The position numbers and the translations under genes were made by a program. A stretch of 33,757 nt of DNA from Sphingobacteriaceae bacterium UBA6709 (lineage in GTDB: Bacteria > Bacteroidota > Bacteroidia > Sphingobacteriales > Sphingobacteriaceae), in the NCBI GenBank assembly GCA_002454425.1, contig DKIV01000042.1, positions 1,138 to 34,894 on the forward strand, given 5' to 3'. The notes under the pieces are model-generated. The model worked only from the letters and a program-made list of their open reading frames with translations, was not told the DNA's origin and did not search any database. Positions 1-7,019 of the stretch are shown piece after piece. How positions within the stretch are numbered: position 1 is the stretch's first letter; every line of letters starts with the position of its first letter.

Positions 1-22
1 TCTGAATGCCGGCAATATTAAA

Positions 23-53
23 GAGCTGTCTTACGTCTCCATAGCGACAGCTC
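23..53. terminator. Inverted repeat, possible terminator of the 106-2427 operon
   Basis: Arms GAGCTGTC (23-30) and GACAGCTC (46-53) are perfect complements around a 15-nt loop. The hairpin lies about 50 bp past the stop of the minus-strand exported-protein gene. No clear T-tract follows on either strand, so a terminator role is only an inference. The 8-mer CTGAATGC flanks the hairpin on both sides (2-9 and 54-61). Confidence 0.35.
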
Positions 54-105
54 CTGAATGCATAATACTCCGATAATAGACACCCTTGATATAATCACGT
101 TATCG

Positions 106-828
106 TCACTTCAGGAAGTGCTCCATGGTCATGTAGGCATCAAGGCCAAAGCTTGAGGTATATTTCTTAAGAATATTGCCCGTTAACTTATAATTCAGAA
201 TGTCTCGAAAATTTAATCCCTGATCCCGGCGATAGTAATTCCAACCCTTTCTTTTTAAAAGGTAGCCCGAGGAGCCGATTCTCTTAGAAACATACGCTAA
301 CAGAGGCGGATTTAATAAGCTCTTCTCGACGGACTCAATTTCAGCAGGGGTCAACCTCTTTTTTCCCGGAGTAGAGGCTCTAGTCTCTACAACAAAAAGG
401 AATTCCTTTACAACACCCGTTGAAGGATGTATGTAAGCTTGTAACAAAATTCTGGCACCAAACAATTCCTTAAGTTTTTCTACGCTTAATGCCCCGGCGA
501 TACGCTTAATAACTTCAGGATAATTAATTTTTATATAATCTTGCTCATAACCAACAAACAAGTCATTTCTCCGAGCTATGTCAGGAGGCAAATCTGAAAT
601 ATCGGGAAATGTCTGAGGCGTCCGCGTGAATACATTTTTTACATTGGCATATGATGTAGACTTAAAATAATTCGATTCATAGGACTTGACTTCATATTGC
701 TCTGTTTTTCCTTTTAATGTTGCTGACTCAATTAATGTCTGAGCTGAAACAGAACAAACAGCTCCCAAAAGCAAGACAATCATCACAAGGGAATTAAATA
801 GCGGTTTATTAAAACATGGTAATTTCAT
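106..828 (-). CDS. Hypothetical exported protein
   Basis: A 240-residue protein that I cannot assign to a named family. Residues 1-30 form a signal peptide: a basic start, a hydrophobic stretch (LVMIVLLLGAVCSV) and a likely cleavage after SAQ. The mature part contains ARILLQAYIHPSTG followed by EFLFVVE and then a lysine/leucine-rich segment (LTPAEIESVEKSLLNPP), a layout seen in several uncharacterised Bacteroidota periplasmic proteins in which a conserved strand pair precedes 'LT..EI..IE..L'. It starts 12 bp downstream of the zincin-like lipoprotein gene on the same strand, so the two are very likely co-transcribed from the promoter at 2503-2532. Function is unknown; periplasmic location is inferred from the signal peptide. 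Confidence 0.75.
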   Translation of the reverse strand: MKLPCFNKPLFNSLVMIVLLLGAVCSVSAQTLIESATLKGKTEQYEVKSYESNYFKSTSYANVKNVFTRTPQTFPDISDLPPDIARRNDLFVGYEQDYIKINYPEVIKRIAGALSVEKLKELFGARILLQAYIHPSTGVVKEFLFVVETRASTPGKKRLTPAEIESVEKSLLNPPLLAYVSKRIGSSGYLLKRKGWNYYRRDQGLNFRDILNYKLTGNILKKYTSSFGLDAYMTMEHFLK

Positions 829-840
829 AATATTAGTTTT

Positions 841-2427
841 TTAATTACAGGGATAAAAGTGTTTGGCCATATAAAAAAGCGTCTCGGGATCCCGGGGAAT
901 ACTGTTTCCTATATCATACCAAGAATTGTTCGCTTTAAAATCATTCATAAAGGACTCGTATACTGCTCTCCGGGATCGCCCATTATCAATGTAGGGAGCC
1001 GGAACATTCCACTTGGCAGCATCGAAAAAGTCCGCTACTCTTGATATCGATTTTCCTTCAAAGGTTAACGAATCGAGAAATGTTTTAAAAGGTCGCTGCT
1101 TTGAAATCTGGATCTTATTCATACCTCCATCCGCGAGATATGTCAGAATGTCCATAAGAAAGAAACATTCATACTCTATAGCGGCGTAAGATGAATATTG
1201 ATACTGCGCGATCCCACCAGAATACGTGAGATGCTGGAGAACATGCGTTAATTCGTGCAAAACCGTTTTATATTCTATACTTTCAGCTGAGCTGAAGTAG
1301 ATTCGATTTTCCGAAGGGCTATACCTTCCATTACCTCTACCGGATTCCACACAAAGGGAGGGACGCTGAGACTCGTCCGGGAGTTTTGATTCTAAGGCAT
1401 GAAATAGAAACCGAGAATAACACGTCCTATTATCGGATGCAAGGTTTGGCGTCAGTAGATCCGCCAGCGCTGTATCTAATCGCCTTTCGTGCTCGGAGTC
1501 AAAGGAAGAGCATTTAGCACGTTTGTTAAAAAGTTTTCCTCGCCATTGTGTTCCAACGGCAAGATTTATATTCTCGTTTCCTTGCCAGCCCCCGCCAGGC
1601 ACCGGAATAGTTGGTTTAATTGGCTCAACGGGCATCGTGCAATAAATCTCACATTTCTGGCCAACTTGTATGCGAACGCACACCATTTCCGTCTCCTCCC
1701 CCCGCCCTTCAATTGGACCAGCACAAGTCGTTTGATAAACTGGAATACAAGTGAGAGTACATCCCTCGCTGGAACTTACGGTATTCGTCGGGGAGATTGA
1801 TTGCAGAGATCTGGAACGAATCTCTTGAGGCCTATAAAATCGTATGGTTTTCCCTGGAATCAGACGGACAAGAAAAAGCAAATCTCCTTGCAGATTTCGA
1901 TATTCTATATATCCGGAAAAAAAGGAGTGGGCATTACTCAAATTTAACGCCTTACTTCGTGCTTTTAAATTTCTGCTGTAGTTCCTGTCGGGAATATAGG
2001 TTATAATCAAAGAATTCTTTTGGTTAGCTTGCTTATAAATCAAAAGTGACGAAAAAGTAGATTTTGCTCTTTCTTCATTAATCTCATCGCTAACAGGCAT
2101 ATTGTCGATATTGTAAAGTGGAATTTGCCGTTGCTTTAGGATTAATGGAACTTCGACAACTTCAAAATCATCCATTGGATATTCAATAGCACGATTCCAA
2201 TAAACAAATCCATTTTTAGACTGGCCCTGCGATTCTTCATCATCCAATAAACGTGGATTAAAGCGAATCTGATCGGTTACCACATGATGCGCTTGTTTCA
2301 AAAAAAGCTTAGCGCTGTCAACGGAAAAATGCAGGACATCTGCGTCTGCGCTTACCCATTCTTTTCGGCATGCAAAAAAAACACAGCCGATTAGAAAAAC
2401 GAATGCAAATAAATAAGACTTACACAT
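841..2427 (-). CDS. Putative zinc-metalloprotease-like lipoprotein (HELTH motif)
   Basis: A 528-residue protein starting with a lipoprotein signal peptide; the lipobox ends FFAC, with the lipidated cysteine at residue 20. The middle (about 220-270) holds a cysteine cluster (CTLTC, CAGP, CVRI, CEIYC) that suggests disulfides, followed by a Pro/Gly-rich linker. The C-terminal half has HELTH at residues 391-395, the HExxH signature of zincin metallopeptidases, followed by a Glu-containing helix (AIEYECFFLMD) that could supply the third ligand. The match is limited to this motif, so a peptidase activity is plausible but unproven; the protein could also be a toxin- or immunity-type surface protein. 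First gene of a two-gene operon with the 106-828 gene; a good Bacteroidota promoter lies 76 bp upstream of its ATG. Confidence 0.7.
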   Translation of the reverse strand: MCKSYLFAFVFLIGCVFFACRKEWVSADADVLHFSVDSAKLFLKQAHHVVTDQIRFNPRLLDDEESQGQSKNGFVYWNRAIEYPMDDFEVVEVPLILKQRQIPLYNIDNMPVSDEINEERAKSTFSSLLIYKQANQKNSLIITYIPDRNYSRNLKARSKALNLSNAHSFFSGYIEYRNLQGDLLFLVRLIPGKTIRFYRPQEIRSRSLQSISPTNTVSSSEGCTLTCIPVYQTTCAGPIEGRGEETEMVCVRIQVGQKCEIYCTMPVEPIKPTIPVPGGGWQGNENINLAVGTQWRGKLFNKRAKCSSFDSEHERRLDTALADLLTPNLASDNRTCYSRFLFHALESKLPDESQRPSLCVESGRGNGRYSPSENRIYFSSAESIEYKTVLHELTHVLQHLTYSGGIAQYQYSSYAAIEYECFFLMDILTYLADGGMNKIQISKQRPFKTFLDSLTFEGKSISRVADFFDAAKWNVPAPYIDNGRSRRAVYESFMNDFKANNSWYDIGNSIPRDPETLFYMAKHFYPCN

Positions 2428-2502
2428 AATTCATTAGTATAAAAGGCTTTATTGTTAGTTTTTGCTTCTGCGTTCCGGGCGGACACAATCAGAAACACAT
2501 GT

Positions 2503-2532
2503 TAAAGTTAGCTATAAACGATAAAAAAGCAA
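2503..2532 (-). promoter_or_regulatory. Bacteroidota-type promoter for the lipoprotein operon
   Basis: On the minus strand, TTG (2532-2530) is followed after exactly 19 nt by TAACTTTA (2510-2503), seven of eight positions of the Bacteroidota sigma-ABfr pattern TTG-N19-TAnnTTTG. The -7 element lies 76 bp before the ATG at 2427, giving a leader of about 70 nt. It sits in the 116-bp gap behind the O-antigen-ligase-like gene, indicating a separate transcript for the downstream pair. Confidence 0.55.
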
Positions 2533-2543
2533 CAAATAAATTT

Positions 2544-3773
2544 TTATTTACAGTTGTGCAAGTCTAGCTCTTTGGCTATATCCAAACGGATACTATGAAC
2601 CATAGACGTTCTTACTTTAACAGGCAGTTGCAATGCGTCCTTCCCAATTTGCATAGCCTTTTCAGTTTGACTGGTTCTTAAATAAAGTTTAAATAATTCA
2701 TATCGCGGTAAAAATCTGTTTGGTACCATATCAATTGCTCTTAGGTACAATTTCTCCGCTGCCAACGGGAGGTTTAAACGTTCATTTATCTTAGCCAAGA
2801 GCATTATCAAATCACTATTTGGATATTGACTCAAAGCGTCATTCACCTGAGTTAACGCGTGTTGGTATTGGCCCACCCGGTAAAGGTATTGTCCATAGGC
2901 TATTTTTAATGACACTTGCTTAAAAGCAAGGTTACTTTCAAGCGTCTTATATTGTGAGTCGGCCTCGCTTAGGAAACCGGCATCTTCAAGCGTTTTGGCT
3001 ATCTGAATTGCTTTATGTTCATAATCTGATTGTACCTTGAAGACCCATAAAGGCAACTCCAATGCCAGAAACAAAAGAAAATAAAATGAATACCTGCTTC
3101 GTTTCTGAAAATTATCAAGTAGAGAGAAGAGCGTGATACACCAAATGGCTCGCCAGACCAAGCTATCAAAGATATGATTAAAAAAGGCTGCTACTGAGAT
3201 CGACAAGAAAACAAACGCTGCTATCTTTGGACAAAGCCCAGTATTTATAGAGAGAAACGATCTAAAAATCTTATATCCTGAATAAAAAGCTGCCCATAAC
3301 AGTAATATAGCAGGAAGGCCAAAAGATATGATAAATTCCCAATAGTCGTTAAATGCGTAATAAGTGTTATCTGCAAGTAGAAGCTCTCTTGTTGAATAAC
3401 TTTGATTATGAAAATATGCTTCCTGATAATTTAAATATTGGGAGGAAAATCCATTTGCACCCACTCCAGATAACCAATTATCCTTAAACATATTAACACT
3501 AACCTTATAAATAAGAAGCCTTCCCCAGGACGAGTCTGCTTTAACCGCAAAGGTCAACAGGATTAGTACCAAAGAGCCGCAAAAAAAATACTGGGATCTT
3601 TTCTTCAAATATTTTCCTACTATCAGGAGTGAAATGAATGAACCGACAACAATGGATCGATTGTTAAATAGAACAGCAAGGCATAGACATAAAGCACCAA
3701 AAATCATGAACAAGAAATCCTCTTTTATATTTCTAAAAAAGAGGAGATGGTTTCTAAAATTCATGATGTACAA
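2544..3773 (-). CDS. O-antigen ligase/polymerase-like membrane protein with TPRs, 5'-truncated
   Basis: The 409-residue product has about three hydrophobic helices, then the Wzy_C/O-antigen-ligase signature region (SSWGRLLIYKVSVNMFKDNW followed by LSGVGANGF, about 80-110), a periplasmic loop, about four more helices to residue 240, and a C-terminal tetratricopeptide-like region (about 255-405). Full-length family members carry several additional N-terminal membrane helices before this signature, so the gene seems to lack its 5' part. Supporting this, the only starts are a TTG (3773) or an ATG three codons later, there is no convincing ribosome binding site, and the frame stays open upstream to a stop at 3810-3812 while encoding more hydrophobic residues (IFVLLVLL). 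It faces a degenerate S9 peptidase fragment head to head across this junction. Probably non-functional, although the remaining frame is intact. Confidence 0.65.
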   Translation of the reverse strand: MYIMNFRNHLLFFRNIKEDFLFMIFGALCLCLAVLFNNRSIVVGSFISLLIVGKYLKKRSQYFFCGSLVLILLTFAVKADSSWGRLLIYKVSVNMFKDNWLSGVGANGFSSQYLNYQEAYFHNQSYSTRELLLADNTYYAFNDYWEFIISFGLPAILLLWAAFYSGYKIFRSFLSINTGLCPKIAAFVFLSISVAAFFNHIFDSLVWRAIWCITLFSLLDNFQKRSRYSFYFLLFLALELPLWVFKVQSDYEHKAIQIAKTLEDAGFLSEADSQYKTLESNLAFKQVSLKIAYGQYLYRVGQYQHALTQVNDALSQYPNSDLIMLLAKINERLNLPLAAEKLYLRAIDMVPNRFLPRYELFKLYLRTSQTEKAMQIGKDALQLPVKVRTSMVHSIRLDIAKELDLHNCK

Positions 3774-3828
3774 TAAAACTAAAAGTACAAATATAGACGG
3801 AGCAAACCACTAGCCGACTTAACTCTTT

Positions 3829-4279
3829 TTGCTATTCCATACGGACGAACTACAGGGTCAAGGCTGGGGAGACTATCAGGTTGCGCATCGATTACATGCA
3901 CAAACGCTGGTAGTAAATATGTTCTCGACCTATGGGGTAATAGGAAACCGGCATGAACAGACAGTTTCAATATGAAAAGACCCAAAGCCGTATTGGCGCC
4001 ACTATTGGGGAGAAGCCGGAAACTATATATTGAAAATTCGCCATTATTTCACCTTCCTGCTATATATACACTTGTGGTTATCATAGCAAATGGCGCGGTG
4101 CTATGGTATCAGGGCATAGAAATGTTCACTGCCTTACGGCGTCTAGGCGAACCTGTATAGATGCTCAACTACAATGACGAGACGCATAATCTCGTAAAAC
4201 GGATAAACAGAAAGACATTCTACACCGGGAACAGCAGTTCTTTGATCGCTATTTTAAAAAAGCGTCTGCCTTTGTTTGA
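3829..4279 (+). pseudogene. Degenerate S9 prolyl-oligopeptidase-type serine peptidase, C-terminal remnant
   Basis: Three reading frames each carry successive pieces of one S9-family C-terminal domain. Frame A (3853-3930): QGQGWGDYQVA, matching the family's nucleophile block GQSWGGYQ with the catalytic Ser changed to Gly, then VVNMFSTYG. Frame B (3956-4021): FQYEKTQSRIGATI. Frame C (4023-4213): LYIENSPLFHLP, then IIANGAVLWYQG where family members have an Asp-containing 'ND.DGAVPWYQG' (catalytic Asp region deleted), then GIEMFTALRRLGEPV, a TAG at 4158-4160 in place of the usual Trp codon, and MLNYNDETHNL with the catalytic His retained. The last piece (4214-4279) shifts frame again: REQQFFDRYFKKA, ending at a TGA. 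The 5' two-thirds of the gene is missing. At least two frameshifts, two stops and loss of Ser and Asp show it is dead. Family motifs are recalled from knowledge, not from a search. Confidence 0.8.
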
Positions 4280-4532
4280 ATTTCTCCCGATCAAATTCCA
4301 GGTTTTCCCCTTTGTCGACAGCTGGAACAGCAAGTTTCATCGCACAAAGAGGTGGGATCGTACTTTATTAATAAGTAGATAGCCTCCTTAAATTTTAACC
4401 GCTTACTTAGATCTGAAGTTTCAAGTAACAATTCCATTACATACCAGCATGTTAGAAGAAATATTGTTTACTTGCAAAAAACCAATTAAAAAATAGCCAT
4501 ATCCCTTTATCAAAACACAAAAATAATCAATT

Positions 4533-4709
4533 ATGAAACATTTATTCAGATTATCCTTCCTGTTTTTCTTTTTTTCATGTAGTTCGATTGAAAAAGAAAT
4601 AGAGCCCATTGGAGATATCGAAAATCTTTATCGAAATGTAAGTAATTACACCCCTGGCAATTACACCTTTAATTCCAATGTAAAAATTGTAAGCAACATA
4701 AGACCCTAG
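4533..4709 (+). CDS. Small hypothetical lipoprotein (58 aa)
   Basis: An ATG at 4533 opens a 58-residue frame beginning MKHLFRLSFLFFFFSCSS, a compact lipoprotein signal with the lipidated Cys at residue 16, then an acidic segment (IEKEIEPIGDIE) and a short Asn/Thr-rich tail. The stop at 4707-4709 is four bases before the ATG of the next gene (4714), which also encodes a probable lipoprotein, so the two are probably one operon. No family is recognised. Its signal sequence and tight spacing are the reasons to believe it despite its size. Confidence 0.6.
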   Translation: MKHLFRLSFLFFFFSCSSIEKEIEPIGDIENLYRNVSNYTPGNYTFNSNVKIVSNIRP

Positions 4710-4713
4710 AAAC

Positions 4714-5217
4714 ATGAAACAGAGATTAGCATACCCTATATGGACTTATATTATTGTCCTAATTTGCTTGACAGCCATTTGCTGCAAGAAGAACAAAGAC
4801 AACACCATTTGCTGTATAATGATAGATACCAATGTCGGTGCTGTATCCTTTCATAAAAACGGGAAAAATGTAACCCGATATGATAAGGACTCTGTGATGT
4901 TATCAGTGCTTAAAGATGGTAAAAGGAAACGGGTAATGTCAAATTGCAGTTATGGTAACTGGGAAGATGGCGTTCGATACCTGGAAGCATCGAAGAGGTT
5001 GAGTCTTACTTCGATGGATTGTGATTTTAAGTATCCTTATCCTACAACGAAGGATTCCATACACATTCAATCGGACATGATCTTCACCTATTTCGACAGA
5101 GAATATGCCATTAAAAATATCATCGCCGTTTATAAGTGGAGAAATGTTATCCTTGAAAAAACTTACATCGATGACGTACTTCAACCCAGAGATAAAATAG
5201 AATTACAGTATGAGTGA
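4714..5217 (+). CDS. Hypothetical membrane-anchored or lipoprotein
   Basis: A 167-residue protein with a hydrophobic N-terminus (residues 8-23, YPIWTYIIVLICLTAI) running into a Cys pair (LTAICCKK) that is a reasonable lipobox with Cys at 23 or 24. The mature part is rich in beta-strand-like charged segments and three further cysteines (NTICCIM, SNCSYG, MDCDFKYPY); I recognise no domain. It begins four bases after the small lipoprotein stop, so it is likely co-expressed and possibly a partner. The gene ends about 210 bp before the convergent AraC-type regulator gene. Cell-envelope location is inferred. Confidence 0.7.
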   Translation: MKQRLAYPIWTYIIVLICLTAICCKKNKDNTICCIMIDTNVGAVSFHKNGKNVTRYDKDSVMLSVLKDGKRKRVMSNCSYGNWEDGVRYLEASKRLSLTSMDCDFKYPYPTTKDSIHIQSDMIFTYFDREYAIKNIIAVYKWRNVILEKTYIDDVLQPRDKIELQYE

Positions 5218-5428
5218 GTTGGGCAACAAAATAGCGAGGCAAGGAACGGCTAAACATTCACACTAAAAACCGCGCGGTTCAAGAAGTCCGCTAATCTTTC
5301 GCGATTAAGAAATTCATATCTGCTAACATCTTACAGCTGGAGCCAAAGCATGCAGTGTTTTCCTCCGGCTGTTTGCGAAACGACTATTAAACCGCGCACC
5401 GATACAACAACACGATCACACCTGACTA

Positions 5429-6310
5429 CTAACCCACATTTTTAAGATAATTATCAAGATAACAACGAGGCGACTTACCTATAATATTCTTAAATACGCG
5501 GTTAAAGTTTGTAATGCTGCTGAATCCGCAATCGTATGCTACTGAGGAAATGCTCTCAAATACACCATTGGTAAGACTCTTGCATGCTTCATTGATGCGT
5601 GTTTCATTGAGAAAGGATATAAAAGTATGCCCGGTATGCTTCTTAAAGTACCTGCAAAAAGCCTGCGGCGTCATGTGAGCCGTTTCCGCTACCTGTTCTA
5701 AGGTTATATCCCGTTGATAGTTTTGTAAAATGTAGTTGTATATATTGCTGATGCGAATACCCTCATTCTCGCTTACATTTATTGATGAACCTATTGATGA
5801 AAGTGGGTCTAGCTTTGCATTCATGCGCCTGAGAAACTTTAGCAATAAGAAAAAGTTCATCAGCTGATCGGGTCCATTACTGCTTTGAATGTCAGACATC
5901 AGTGAACTTACGTCATCGTTATACACGGGCGGCAATTTAAAACCTTGATCATGCCTGGTAAGAAACTCCCTCAAAGCTGATAATTCCGGAAGATTCAGAA
6001 TAGACGAAAGCTGTCCCTTGGGATTAAAAAACACCATGAGTGCCTTTATGCTTTTGCCACTCTGAAGATCAAAATACTCGGGACTGCTTTTAAACAGATG
6101 AGGTTGATTGGCTCCTATGTAAAAAATATCCCCCGACTTAAAGCTGTGCATATTGTTGCCAACTACCAAAGTTCCTTCTCCCTGCTGAATCCAGGCAATT
6201 TGGGCTTCCGTATGTCGATGCAAGTACGGATAGAAATGAGGCAAATTATCCTGTTGCACAATCACAGTCTTGTCATGAGCTACAGGAATGGTAAACTGCA
6301 GAATCTTCAT
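5429..6310 (-). CDS. AraC-family transcriptional regulator
   Basis: A 293-residue two-domain regulator. Residues about 15-85 form a cupin-type sensor half (HFYPYLHRHTEAQIAWIQQG, then GDIFYIGANQPHLF), and residues about 190-290 carry the double helix-turn-helix DNA-binding half: DITLEQVAETAHMTPQAFCR, FKKHTGHTFISFLNETRI and a second helix pair ending in CGFSSITNFNRVFKNIIGKS, the AraC/XylS signature. Family knowledge says the cupin half binds a sugar or small effector. It is transcribed away from two GH127-like glycosidase genes across a 709-bp intergenic region, so control of those genes (possibly by L-arabinose or arabino-oligosaccharides) is a reasonable inference. A promoter fit lies at 6369-6396. 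Confidence 0.92.
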   Translation of the reverse strand: MKILQFTIPVAHDKTVIVQQDNLPHFYPYLHRHTEAQIAWIQQGEGTLVVGNNMHSFKSGDIFYIGANQPHLFKSSPEYFDLQSGKSIKALMVFFNPKGQLSSILNLPELSALREFLTRHDQGFKLPPVYNDDVSSLMSDIQSSNGPDQLMNFFLLLKFLRRMNAKLDPLSSIGSSINVSENEGIRISNIYNYILQNYQRDITLEQVAETAHMTPQAFCRYFKKHTGHTFISFLNETRINEACKSLTNGVFESISSVAYDCGFSSITNFNRVFKNIIGKSPRCYLDNYLKNVG

Positions 6311-6368
6311 AGGCTTGGAGGGTTAAATTTCTATTAATATACAAACTTTTACTTCATTATAAAACAGC

Positions 6369-6396
6369 GAAATATACGGACGACAGAATCAAACAA
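6369..6396 (-). promoter_or_regulatory. Probable promoter of the AraC-type regulator
   Basis: On the minus strand TTG (6396-6394) is followed after 17 nt by TATATTTC (6376-6369), seven of eight positions of TAnnTTTG. The -7 element is 59 bp before the ATG at 6310. Spacing is slightly shorter than the usual 19-20 nt, so this is a moderate call. Confidence 0.4.
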
Positions 6397-6578
6397 ACAC
6401 GATTACAGCCCCAGTCCAGAAATAACAAAAACGAAAATATTATACCCAAAAGATAAATATTTATCAAACAAATCACAACAAAAACGAAAAAACAGCAAGA
6501 AAATCCTCGAACAATTACAAAAAAAACCCTTTAATAAAAAGAAAAACAAAGAACCATGAGAGAGATCTACTGGCTTAA

Positions 6579-6613
6579 AGAAAAAAAGGAGTCGCGGATG
6601 GGCTGCGCCTCCT
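6579..6613 (-). terminator. Rho-independent terminator (minus strand) behind a lost gene
   Basis: Read on the minus strand, AGGAG-G-CGC (6613-6605) pairs with GCG-A-CTCCT (6595-6587) around a 9-nt loop with one mismatch, and is followed by six T, a C and three T. No intact minus-strand gene precedes it; the only candidate is the 38-codon 3' remnant ending at 6622. Confidence 0.55.
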
Positions 6614-6621
6614 CCTAATCA

Positions 6622-6738
6622 TTAATTTACCAATATGTTATAAGATTTAGGTGCATAGTTATTACTACTGACATGCTTATTTCCAATAAACGGCACATAG
6701 AACACTATCAGCAGATCACTAACATTTACAGGATTAAA
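6622..6738 (-). pseudogene. 3' remnant of a lost minus-strand gene
   Basis: Minus-strand frame from 6738 to a TAA at 6624-6622 gives 38 uninterrupted protein-like residues ending NNYAPKSYNILVN, preceded in the same frame by two stop codons (TGA, TAG) within four codons and no start codon. A canonical terminator begins 9 bp after the stop. Together this looks like the tail of a gene whose body was deleted or has decayed. I do not recognise the family. Confidence 0.35.
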
Positions 6739-7019
6739 TCAAGCCTATCTCAAAAATAAAGATTCAAAGGGCCCGAATTTAGGTCTATATTATCTGATGA
6801 TTCCTCAATTTTAACTCTAAAAGTTTATTGAAGGTCTGCGCGTAAAAAAGCGGATAAAATTCTACCATTAACAAGCAAAAAACACTAAATACGGATAGAC
6901 TTGGCTTTGTATTTTTAGGCTTCAGGAGAAGAGCTCCACGTTATTAGTAAATTTCTGCTACAGAACTCACAATGCAGATTTCAAAAACAGACGATTAATT
7001 CTGTATAAACACAAAATCG

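Larger units (their letters stand above)
6311..7019. other. 709-bp intergenic region between regulator and glycosidase operon
   Basis: It contains the regulator's promoter (6369-6396), an A-rich, G-poor stretch (about 6420-6560), the terminator and gene remnant described separately, and then the presumed leader and promoter of the GH127 operon. Upstream of the ATG at 7020 I find only partial -7 matches (TATTTTTA at about 6910 and TAAATTTC at about 6947) without a TTG at the right distance, consistent with an activator-dependent promoter but not proof of one. Confidence 0.4.

Noticed and set aside
3972..4382. Two small plus-strand open frames that could be called hypothetical proteins
   Set aside because: They are in-frame pieces of the S9 pseudogene, separated by a TAG that replaces a family Trp codon and by frameshifts.
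5268..5279. 12-bp palindrome AACCGCGCGGTT behind the AraC gene
   Set aside because: Could be a weak terminator or operator, but it has only a 4-bp usable stem and no other support, so it is not listed as a feature.
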